A program made the position numbers and the translations under genes. 64,000 nt of DNA from Gordonia sp. ABSL11-1 (GTDB lineage: Bacteria > Actinomycetota > Actinomycetes > Mycobacteriales > Mycobacteriaceae): the NCBI RefSeq assembly GCF_030315685.1, contig NZ_JASXSI010000021.1, positions 24,362 through 88,361 on the forward strand, given 5' to 3'. The notes under the pieces are model-generated. The model did no database searches, was not told the origin of the DNA, and saw only the letters and a list, made by a program, of their open reading frames with translations. Positions 25,212 to 35,258 of the stretch are shown here, one piece after another. Positions within the stretch are counted from its first letter, which is position 1, and every line of letters begins with the position of its first letter.

Positions 25212-26114
25212 ATGTGCGGACGTTATGCGGTGACCACCGATCCGGCGAAGCTCGCCGCCGAGATCGACGCGATCAACGAGGTGCCCGTCCCCCTCGACCC
25301 GAGCAGCGACAAACCAGGCAGCGACAAACCAGGCAGGGACAAACCAGGCAGGGACAAACCAGGCAGGGACAAACCAGGCAGGGACAACCCGGGCAGGGAC
25401 ATCGCAGGCAGCGGCGACGATGACGGTGGGTCGAGGACCGAGAAGGACACCGCCGACGGCACGCCCCGCTCCCCCGGCCCGAACTACAACGTCGCACCGA
25501 CGACGACGGTGATGACCGTGGTACGACGCCACTCCCACGATCATCCCGACGACGACCCGGCCCTGCGGATCCGCGCCATGCGATGGGGCCTCGTGCCGCC
25601 GTGGGCGAAGGAGATCGGCAAGGGGCCGCTGCTGTTCAACGCGCGTGCCGAGAGCGCCGCGGAGAAGAGCTCGTTTCGCACCTCGGTGAAGTCCAAGCGA
25701 TGCCTGGTCCCGATGGACGGCTGGTACGAGTGGAAGAAGGGGCCGAACGACGACAAGGGCAAACCCACGAAGGTCCCGTTCTTCATGTCACCGCACGACG
25801 GCACCCGGCTGTTCATGGCCGGTCTGTGGTCGGTGTGGCGGCCCAAGGACGCACCGAAGGATGCCGATCCCCTGCTCAGCTGCTCGATCCTGACAACCGA
25901 CGCCGTCGGGCACCTCCGCGAGGTGCACGACCGGATGCCCCTGGTCATGCCCTACGACAACTGGGACGCCTGGCTCGACCCCGACCACACCGCCCCGGGC
26001 GAACTGTTCTCCCCGCCCACCGAGGCGGTCGCGGACGCCATCGACATCCGCGAGGTCGCCCCCCTGGTCAATCGCGTGGCCAACAACGGTCCGGAACTCC
26101 TCGAACCGGTGTGA
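25212..26114 (+). CDS. SRAP (YedK/HMCES) abasic-site DNA-crosslink protein
   Basis: 300 residues. Met-Cys2 start (MCGRYAVTTDPAKLA) gives the catalytic N-terminal Cys once Met is removed; NYNVAPTTTVMTV, MRWGLVPPWAK, LFNARAES and the catalytic-region His in EVHDRMPLVMP are all present. SRAP proteins form a thiazolidine crosslink with abasic sites in single-stranded DNA. Unusual: residues about 33-67 are an inserted Asp-Lys-Pro-Gly-Arg repeat tract coded by seven 15-bp units, lying between the first strand-helix and the NYNVAP segment. The core is otherwise complete. Confidence 0.92.
   Translation: MCGRYAVTTDPAKLAAEIDAINEVPVPLDPSSDKPGSDKPGRDKPGRDKPGRDKPGRDNPGRDIAGSGDDDGGSRTEKDTADGTPRSPGPNYNVAPTTTVMTVVRRHSHDHPDDDPALRIRAMRWGLVPPWAKEIGKGPLLFNARAESAAEKSSFRTSVKSKRCLVPMDGWYEWKKGPNDDKGKPTKVPFFMSPHDGTRLFMAGLWSVWRPKDAPKDADPLLSCSILTTDAVGHLREVHDRMPLVMPYDNWDAWLDPDHTAPGELFSPPTEAVADAIDIREVAPLVNRVANNGPELLEPV
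25308..25412 (+). repeat. Seven 15-bp tandem repeats inside the SRAP gene
   Basis: Units of GACAAACCAGGCAGG (coding DKPGR); units 1 and 7 end in AGC, units 6 and 7 have diverged (GACAACCCGGGCAGG, GACATCGCAGGCAGC). Four central units are identical. Fifteen bases keeps the reading frame, so unit number can vary without breaking the gene. Confidence 0.95.
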
Positions 26115-26130
26115 TGATCCGTCGTCGCGG

Positions 26131-27612
26131 TCAGCGATAGGAATAGGCGTCGAGGGGGAACCGCTCCATCTCCCGCAGCGTCGACAGCGTCGACGTGGGA
26201 CGTAGAAGCGCCGCCTCACCGTGCTGGTTGAAGTAATAGCTGCGGGCCGTCGCGCAGTTCCCGTTGTAGAAGACCGACGACTGCAGCCGATCGGTCACCT
26301 TCTCGAGGAAATCGTCGTTGGCCTGCTCGGTCACCTCGAACGTCGATCCGCCCCGCCGACGGAGCTCACCGAACAGCCGGCGGATGTGCTTCATCTGTCC
26401 CTCGATCGTCGTGAAGTACGACAGACCGCTGTACGAATACGGACTGTTGAGCGACAGGAGATTCGGGAACCGCGGCACGGTGATGCCCTCGTAGGCCTGG
26501 AACCGGTTGTCCCGCCACCACTTCCCCAGGTCCCGGCCGTCACGCCCGGTGATGGCGAACGCCGGGAAGTTGACGTCCCACAGGTTGAAGCCGGTGGCGA
26601 GGACGAGGGTGTCGACGCCGATGGTGGTGCCGTCGGCGGTCACGATGCCGCCCGGCTCCACGCGCTCGATCGAGGAGGTCTGCAATGTGGTGTTCGGCTT
26701 GTTGAAGGTGCGGAAGTAGCTGTTGGAGAACGTCGGTCGCTTGCAGCCGAAGTCATAGGACGGCGTCAGCGCGCGACGCGTCCGCGCATCACGCACCTGG
26801 GTACGCAGATGGGCCTTGGCGATCAGGGCCGCGACACGGTTGCCGGGTTTGGCCTGTTTGAAGTGCAGCACACCGAACACCATCAGCGCCTCGAGCAACG
26901 ACGTGTTGACCAGTCGCGCGACCCGCTGGGTCAGCGGGACACGCTCGAAGACCCTTCTCACCGCCGACGGAATCGGGAAGTCGAGCTTCGGGACGACCCA
27001 GATCGGCGTCCGCTGGAACACCGTGAGTTGCTCTGCCTGCGCAGCGATCTCGGGAATGAGCTGGACCGCCGTGGCGCCAGTGCCGATGATCGCGACACGC
27101 TCTCCGGCGAAGTCGTGGCCGTCCTCCCACGCCGTCGTGTGGATTATCCTGCCGGCGAACGAGTCGATCCCGGGGAAGTCAGGCGTGTAAGGCTGCGAGA
27201 GGAACCCGGTGGCGGTCACGAGGTAGCGGCAGGTCCGGACACCACCGTCGGCGATATGGACACGCCAGAGCCGTTCGGCCGCATCCCATTCCGCGCGTTC
27301 GACGATGGTGGAGAACTCCATGTGCCGCTTCAGGTCGTACTTGTCGGCGACATGGTCCGCATAGCGTTTGAGCTCCGCGCCGGGGGCGAACAGTCGCGAC
27401 CAGTGCGGGTTCGGCTCGAACGAGTACGAGTAGGTGACCGACGCGATGTCGACGGCAAGGCCCGGGTAATGATTCACGTGCCACGTGCCACCGAGGTCGT
27501 CCTCGCGTTCGAGGATGGCGATGTCGTCGATGCCGAGACGCTTGAACTCGATCCCCGCGCCCAATCCACCGAATCCGGCGCCGACGATCACGACTTCATG
27601 GTCTGGCTGCAT
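26131..27612 (-). CDS. FAD/NADPH-dependent Baeyer-Villiger-type monooxygenase
   Basis: 493 residues. First FAD loop VVIVGAGFGGLGAGIEFKR at residues 7-25, GGTWHVNHYPGLAVD, the BVMO fingerprint FAGRIIHTTAWED (FxGxxxHxxxW), second nucleotide loop VAIIGTGATAVQLIPEI, and ATGFNLWDVNFPAF. Such enzymes insert oxygen next to ketones, or oxygenate N or S atoms. It could in principle process the ketone from the prm pathway, but lies 24 kb away, so any link is speculation. ATG has AGGAGACGAG upstream. Confidence 0.9.
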   Translation of the reverse strand: MQPDHEVVIVGAGFGGLGAGIEFKRLGIDDIAILEREDDLGGTWHVNHYPGLAVDIASVTYSYSFEPNPHWSRLFAPGAELKRYADHVADKYDLKRHMEFSTIVERAEWDAAERLWRVHIADGGVRTCRYLVTATGFLSQPYTPDFPGIDSFAGRIIHTTAWEDGHDFAGERVAIIGTGATAVQLIPEIAAQAEQLTVFQRTPIWVVPKLDFPIPSAVRRVFERVPLTQRVARLVNTSLLEALMVFGVLHFKQAKPGNRVAALIAKAHLRTQVRDARTRRALTPSYDFGCKRPTFSNSYFRTFNKPNTTLQTSSIERVEPGGIVTADGTTIGVDTLVLATGFNLWDVNFPAFAITGRDGRDLGKWWRDNRFQAYEGITVPRFPNLLSLNSPYSYSGLSYFTTIEGQMKHIRRLFGELRRRGGSTFEVTEQANDDFLEKVTDRLQSSVFYNGNCATARSYYFNQHGEAALLRPTSTLSTLREMERFPLDAYSYR

Positions 27613-27865
27613 ACTCGTCTCCTGGGGTCGACGCCGTCCGGCCGGTTAGATGTGACTGACTGACACAGTAACTTAGCGCAGCGCACGGGACAGGGGAACC
27701 TCCATTTTCACTGACCCGTCGTCCAGCGCCTGGCAGGGCGAGCGTCGTCGCCCGGCATGACGTGAACGTACGGCGAACGGCCAGGAACGAGACCTGCCCG
27801 AGAACCTGCACACCGGTTGAGCAACGATAGAGACCTGAGACGCACACCCGATAGGACACGACCAG

Positions 27866-28705
27866 GTGAGTGAGCAACACGGCAGCGAGGCAATCCCGGT
27901 CTTCTTCCTCTCCGACAGCACCGGGATCAGCGCCGAGACCATGGGAAACGCGCTCTTGCTGCATTTTCCCGATCATCGGTTCGACCGGACGCTGATCCCG
28001 TTCATCACCACCCCCGACGACGCACGCGAGGTCGTGCGCACCATCGACGCCACGATGGACCGCGGTGTGACTCCGCTCGTCTTCGCGACCGCCGCGCTCG
28101 ACGACGTGCGTATCGAGCTGGCCAAGACCCGCGCACCCCTCATCGATTTCTTCGACATGCACATGCAGCAGGTCGAAGCCATCCTCGGGGCGCGTGGCGC
28201 CCGAACACCAGCGCGTCTCCACGGCGTCGGTGACGTCAAGCGGTACAACGCGCGTATGCAGGCCGTCGAGTATGCGATCGAGCATGACGACGGGCAGAGT
28301 GTTCGCTCGCTGGACAAGGCCGATGTGATCCTCGTGGCGCCGTCACGCTGCGGCAAGACCCCGACGACGATGTACCTCGCCCTGCAGCACGGTCTGCGCG
28401 TCGCGAACTACCCGCTGATCGACGACGACTTCACGAGCACGGACCTGCCACGCCCGATCCAGCACCTCGCCGACCGCTGCTTCGGACTCATGACCAGCGC
28501 TGCCCGACTCAGCGCTGTCCGCACAGAGCGCCGCCCGGACTCGACGTATGCGTCCTTGCGCCAGTGCACCTTCGAGCTCAAGCGCGCCGAAGCCCTCTAC
28601 CGCGCACACAACCTGCCCATCATCGATTCGTCTGCGAAATCCGTCGAAGAGATGTCCACACTCATCCTGCAAGTGCTCGCTCGCAGGACCCACCCCGCAC
28701 ACTGA
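27866..28705 (+). CDS. ppsR: PEP synthase regulatory kinase/pyrophosphorylase (PpsR, DUF299)
   Basis: 279 residues. Family pattern: VFFLSDSTGISAETMGNALL at the N-terminus, and the P-loop-like VAPSRCGKTPTTMYLALQHG (about residues 153-172) with ANYPLIDDD downstream. PpsR phosphorylates and dephosphorylates a Thr/Ser next to the catalytic His of PEP synthase, using ADP and Pi. Starts at GTG 27866. ppsA begins 12 bp after its stop, confirming the partner. Confidence 0.94.
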   Translation: MSEQHGSEAIPVFFLSDSTGISAETMGNALLLHFPDHRFDRTLIPFITTPDDAREVVRTIDATMDRGVTPLVFATAALDDVRIELAKTRAPLIDFFDMHMQQVEAILGARGARTPARLHGVGDVKRYNARMQAVEYAIEHDDGQSVRSLDKADVILVAPSRCGKTPTTMYLALQHGLRVANYPLIDDDFTSTDLPRPIQHLADRCFGLMTSAARLSAVRTERRPDSTYASLRQCTFELKRAEALYRAHNLPIIDSSAKSVEEMSTLILQVLARRTHPAH

Positions 28706-28717
28706 GGAGTCCGTTTC

Positions 28718-31099
<2,382 letters not shown>

Positions 31100-31106
31100 C
31101 AGCGAA

Positions 31107-31142
31107 CTCCCCACGCCGGTCGTCGCGCGACTGCGTGGGGAG
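31107..31142. terminator. Hairpin after ppsA
   Basis: CTCCCCACGC pairs with GCGTGGGGAG (10 bp, 16-nt loop), starting 8 bp after the ppsA stop codon. It also faces the 3' end of the convergent ATP-grasp gene. Confidence 0.7.
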
Positions 31143-31166
31143 CCGCGTTCCGGCGCGGCGCGAGCA

Positions 31167-32366
31167 TCACGCGATCGCGGAACCGTCCCAGGACACGTCG
31201 AAGAACTGCGCGGCCATCAGTTGTTCCCGCTTGTTGCGGTCGATGCCGAGTTCCTCGCGGTAGTGCAGGACGTGCTGGAGCGACAGCGCGGAGTACAGCA
31301 ACGGCAGATGATCACGGTGCTGGTCGTACACGCCGGTCGCCCCACGCGCCGCCGACACGTCGGCACGGAAGTGGCTGGGGTGCTTGAGGACGTCGCGCAA
31401 CACGGCGGCCTTGATCGCCTTCTTACGTCCGGCCGGCACGACCACCAACTCACCCGGATCGAACAGTGCGGTCGCGAACTCGTCGGCCGTGGCCACCGTG
31501 CAGCCGGCGGTCGGGCGTGGATTGCACTCGACCATGTGGTGGACGCCGTCGTCGGTCTTGAGGTAGTCGAAGCTGAGCTGCCCGTGCCAGTCGAGTTCGC
31601 GGGCGACGGTGCGGGCGGTCTCCAAGGATTCGGGCGAATCGACCGACTCGAACACGATGCCACCGCGATTGTCGATCGCCAGGGGGTGTTCGTAGCACGA
31701 GTGCAGCACCACTTCGCCGTGGTGGACGACGCTCCAGCTGCAGCGGTCGACGCCGGTGAGGTACTGCTGCACGAGCCACGGATCATCGGGAGTCGGATGG
31801 ATCTCGTCCACGCCGGTCTCGCCGGCGAGCGGACCGGCGTTCGTCGCCACGTCGAGTCCACCGCGCCCGAATGCCGCCCGGGCGAACCAGGAATCCCAGT
31901 GCCCGACCGCGGCGACGAGCTCGTCGTCGGAGGTGGCGGTGATCGACTCCGCGACCGGCAACCCGAGATCGCGACACAGCGCGGCGAAGGTCACCTTGTC
32001 GTGCACCTTCGCGAGCGTGTCGAACGACGGGAAGAACAACTCGAGGTCGCCTCGCCCGGCGGCGAGCCGCTCGCGATGTGCGGCGAGGAAGAAGACCTCC
32101 TCGAACATCGGCAGGAGCCAGGTGATCTCGTACCGGTCGAGTGCGTCGAGAATCGCGGTGATGAAGTCCTCGGTGCGCTGCGTCGGAGCCGGTACCTCGA
32201 TGTGCCGTCGGGCACCGCGCGAGTGACTGCCCGGCGAGGCCGCGAAGGTGTCGGCGGCCGTGACGTCGGCGCCGGTCTCGCCCAGTTTGTGGATCTCGTC
32301 CACCGCGAACGGCATTCGTGACGTCGTGACGAGCATGCGATGCTGGGGATCATTCGGCCCTCTCAT
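31167..32366 (-). CDS. ATP-grasp superfamily protein
   Basis: 399 residues. A Rossmann-like N-terminus (MLVTTSRMPFAVDEIHKLGETGADVTAAD), then an ATP-grasp core with VHDKVTFAALCRDLGLPV, WFARAAFGRGGLDV (Gly-rich loop), WLVQQYLTGVDRCSWSVV and the metal ligands in MVECNPRPTAG. It resembles carboxylate-amine ligases of the carbamoyl-phosphate/biotin-carboxylase type. No substrate can be assigned; neighbours do not form an obvious peptide-modification cluster. Divergent from the next gene by 113 bp. Confidence 0.82.
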   Translation of the reverse strand: MRGPNDPQHRMLVTTSRMPFAVDEIHKLGETGADVTAADTFAASPGSHSRGARRHIEVPAPTQRTEDFITAILDALDRYEITWLLPMFEEVFFLAAHRERLAAGRGDLELFFPSFDTLAKVHDKVTFAALCRDLGLPVAESITATSDDELVAAVGHWDSWFARAAFGRGGLDVATNAGPLAGETGVDEIHPTPDDPWLVQQYLTGVDRCSWSVVHHGEVVLHSCYEHPLAIDNRGGIVFESVDSPESLETARTVARELDWHGQLSFDYLKTDDGVHHMVECNPRPTAGCTVATADEFATALFDPGELVVVPAGRKKAIKAAVLRDVLKHPSHFRADVSAARGATGVYDQHRDHLPLLYSALSLQHVLHYREELGIDRNKREQLMAAQFFDVSWDGSAIA

Positions 32367-32479
32367 GGACCGACCGTATCCAACGCCGGGTCGTCACGCA
32401 GGAGGCATCGTACACATCCCCCACATCTGGCACGCATGTTTCGCTTCGCGGCGCGACACTCGCGGGCGATACTGACGTC

Positions 32480-33958
32480 GTGACCCACCGTCCGCAGGTC
32501 AGTCCGGATCTCCTCCGGTTCTGGCTGGTGCCGATGGCGGTCGCCGGCGTGATGTGCGTCGTCGCGGCATTCACCCCGATCATCGACGACAGCTACATCT
32601 ACCTCGACTACGTGCGCACGCTCGTCGAGACCGGTGGATGGGGTCTGGTCCCGGACCTGTTCTCCGACACGGCAACCGCTCCGCTCAATGTCCTGTATCT
32701 GACGCCGTTCTGGATCGCCACCGGACATTCGGTCGACATGACCCTCGCGCTCGCCCAGTTCCTACCGACCTTCGTGCTGTGCACGTTCCTCCTGCGCACG
32801 TATCGCCGCGGGCCGGTGTTGCCCGTGCTGCTGACGGTGATCATCGGTTTCCTGCCGCCGGTGATCTCCAGCATCGGTCTGGAGACCTCGTGGACGGCCG
32901 CGATGCTCGCCGGCGTCTGGTGGGGCATCACGCGTCGCGGGATCGTCTCCGAGGTCCGGGGGGTCGAGTGGGGCGTCGCGATCGGCGCCGCGGTGGCCAT
33001 GATGCTGCGTCCCGACGCCGCGTTCTTCATGCTCCCGCTGCTGTTGGCCCTGTGCGTGCGGGACCGGAGATGGTGGCGGTCCGCCGCGACCGCGATGGCC
33101 CTTCTCGTCGCGTATGTCCTGGCGCGGTGGGTGATCCTCGGATCGTTCGTGCCGGACAGTGTCTGGATCAAACAGAATCAGGCGGGGACGTGGGGGCACT
33201 ACACGTTCTTCTCCGGCTGGGAACTCTTCGTCACCTCGGCACGCACGAGTGTCGTCGTCCTCGGCATCATGTGCGCTGTCGCGATCGTGACGATCGTGGT
33301 CGCGGCGTCCCGGTGTCGACGTGTCGATGTCCTGCTGACACATCCCGCGACCTACTACCTGGGCGCCACGGCGATCTACATCGTGGTTGCGGGTGTCAGC
33401 CGGGTGCCGCCGTATCACTGGTACTACGTCCTGCCCTCGGTGGCGAGCGTGCTGGCGGTGACCGGAATCCTGCAGGAGGAGTCGCGACGGGTTCGGCGGG
33501 CGACGGTCGTCGGCGTCGTGTCGCTGCTCGTGATCCTGCTGGGCGAGTGGTCGGTGCAGACGATGCGCGGTGAGCCGGTGATCGGCACCAACTGGGCGAC
33601 CGAGGCGCAGATGTACACGTTGGCGACCGGCATCCGGCCCTTTGTGCGCGGCCAACGGATGCAACTGGAGGGCGAGGTCGGCGAGATCGCCTACTACTGC
33701 CACTGCCGGCTCGAGGAGGAGTTCTCCCTCAGTACCGGGCTGCGTCGACGGGTCACGCGGGAGATCGCCGAGGGCGGATGGGGTCTGCGCTGGCGGATCA
33801 ACTATCACTTCCGCGAATGGCCACAGCCGCAACCGCCGCCGAGGTGGAAACTCACCTTCGTCACTCCCCGGCCGGGTGAGCACGTCATGTACCAGCAGGA
33901 CACGACCACGTTCCAGGGCGACACGGTGCGGTACTCGCTCATCCGGCGTGACCGGTGA
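32480..33958 (+). CDS. Polytopic membrane protein, GT-C glycosyltransferase-like
   Basis: 492 residues with about nine to ten membrane helices and a soluble C-terminal ~130 residues. The first extracytoplasmic loop has IIDDSYIYLDYVRTLVETG and TATAPLNVLY, which resemble the DD-containing catalytic loop and nearby motif of GT-C arabinofuranosyl/mannosyl transferases acting on polyprenyl-phosphate sugars. Enzymes of this kind build arabinogalactan or lipoarabinomannan in mycolata. Exact sugar unknown; the C-terminal tail is Pro/Arg-rich (REWPQPQPPPRWK). GTG start 18 bp from the upstream -10-like ATACT. Confidence 0.7.
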   Translation: MTHRPQVSPDLLRFWLVPMAVAGVMCVVAAFTPIIDDSYIYLDYVRTLVETGGWGLVPDLFSDTATAPLNVLYLTPFWIATGHSVDMTLALAQFLPTFVLCTFLLRTYRRGPVLPVLLTVIIGFLPPVISSIGLETSWTAAMLAGVWWGITRRGIVSEVRGVEWGVAIGAAVAMMLRPDAAFFMLPLLLALCVRDRRWWRSAATAMALLVAYVLARWVILGSFVPDSVWIKQNQAGTWGHYTFFSGWELFVTSARTSVVVLGIMCAVAIVTIVVAASRCRRVDVLLTHPATYYLGATAIYIVVAGVSRVPPYHWYYVLPSVASVLAVTGILQEESRRVRRATVVGVVSLLVILLGEWSVQTMRGEPVIGTNWATEAQMYTLATGIRPFVRGQRMQLEGEVGEIAYYCHCRLEEEFSLSTGLRRRVTREIAEGGWGLRWRINYHFREWPQPQPPPRWKLTFVTPRPGEHVMYQQDTTTFQGDTVRYSLIRRDR

Positions 33959-33979
33959 ACGAGCCGATCATGAGGAATA

Positions 33980-35257
33980 GTGACCGGGGTGATGACGCTG
34001 GGTAGAGGTATGCCGCGACGCCGCCCGACACCGACCGCCGACGACGACGCGGATCATGTCCCGCGCACCGCCGCGACCGGAAAGGCCTTCGCCGCGACGG
34101 TCTTCGCCTTCGCGGTGGTGATGCTCGGGACCACGCTGCCGACCCCGCTCTACGCGATCTACTCGGGCGAACTCGGGTTCGGCGTGACCACGACGACGGT
34201 GATCTTCGGTATCTACGCCGCCGGGGTGATCGCCGCGCTGATCGTCTTCGGCCGCTGGTCCGATGTCGTCGGCCGCAAACCGCTGCTCGCGGCGGGGGCC
34301 CTGTTCTCGGTGGCCAGCGCGATCGTGTTCATCACCGCGGGCCCCGTCTGGCAGCTGATGATCGGACGCGTGTTGTCCGGGCTGTCGGCCGGGATCTACG
34401 CCGGAGCCGCCACCGCCGCGGTGATCGAACTGGCTCCGGCGCGATGGCGTCCCAGGGCACCGGCCATCGCCACGGCGGCCAACATCGGCGGCCTCGGCCT
34501 CGGCCCGCTCATCGCGGGTCTGCTCGCCCAGTTCGCACCGGCACCGCTGCATCTTCCGTTCGCGGTCGATCTCGTCCTGCTCCTACCGGTCCTCGTCGGT
34601 ATCTGGCTGATCCGGGAGCCGGTCCGGGTGCGCCCCGGGGCGAGGCTGTCCGTCCAGCGGCTGTCCGTACCGCCCGAGGTCCGTGGGGTGTTCGTGCGGG
34701 CAGCCATCGCCGCCTTCGCCGGGTTCGCGGTGATGGGCACATTCACCGGGGTGACGCCATCGTTCATCTCGCATGTGCTGGGTATCGACAGCCATGCGGT
34801 GGCCGGCATCGTCGTCGCCCTGCTGTTCCTGTCGTCGGCCCTCACGCAGATCGTGGGACGCGGGTTCTCGACGGAACGCGCACTGGTCGTCGGGTGCGCG
34901 ATCCTCGTCGTCGGGATGGTGATCCTGATCGTCGGTCTGCTGGCGACCTCATTCGTCGCGCTCGTGATCGGGGCCGTCGTCTGCGGTGTCGGACAAGGGC
35001 TCTCGTTCAGCAAGGGCCTGGCCGCGGTGGTCGCGGCCAGCCCGGTCGATCGGCGTGCCGAGGTCACCTCGACCTACTTCGTGGTCGCCTACGTCGCCAT
35101 CTCACTGCCGATCGTCGGCGAGGGCATCGCCGCGGCACACTGGGGTCTGCGGACGTCGGGCGTCGTGTTCAACATCGCCGTGGCCGCCCTCGCACTGCTC
35201 GCGTTGATCCTGACCGTCATCGCGGTCCGGCGGTCGACCTCTCCGGGCTGGACGTGA
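33980..35257 (+). CDS. MFS transporter
   Basis: 425 residues, twelve predicted membrane helices after a ~30-residue polar N-terminus. The MFS loop 2-3 motif is GRWSDVVGRKPLLAAG (about residues 92-107), with GRVLSGLSAGIYAGAATAAVIE in helix 4. The GTG at 33980 is used; ATGs at 33992 and 34010 are alternatives. Starts 21 bp after the GT-C-like gene, so possibly co-transcribed. Probable exporter of an unknown compound. Confidence 0.82.
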   Translation: MTGVMTLGRGMPRRRPTPTADDDADHVPRTAATGKAFAATVFAFAVVMLGTTLPTPLYAIYSGELGFGVTTTTVIFGIYAAGVIAALIVFGRWSDVVGRKPLLAAGALFSVASAIVFITAGPVWQLMIGRVLSGLSAGIYAGAATAAVIELAPARWRPRAPAIATAANIGGLGLGPLIAGLLAQFAPAPLHLPFAVDLVLLLPVLVGIWLIREPVRVRPGARLSVQRLSVPPEVRGVFVRAAIAAFAGFAVMGTFTGVTPSFISHVLGIDSHAVAGIVVALLFLSSALTQIVGRGFSTERALVVGCAILVVGMVILIVGLLATSFVALVIGAVVCGVGQGLSFSKGLAAVVAASPVDRRAEVTSTYFVVAYVAISLPIVGEGIAAAHWGLRTSGVVFNIAVAALALLALILTVIAVRRSTSPGWT

Positions 35258-35258
35258 G

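Noticed and set aside
25308..25412. CRISPR-like array
   Set aside because: Repeats are contiguous 15-mers without spacers, in frame inside the SRAP coding region.
26131..27612. Acetone monooxygenase step of the propane pathway
   Set aside because: A Baeyer-Villiger enzyme could act on acetone, but it is 24 kb from prm, alone, and its sequence does not reveal substrate.
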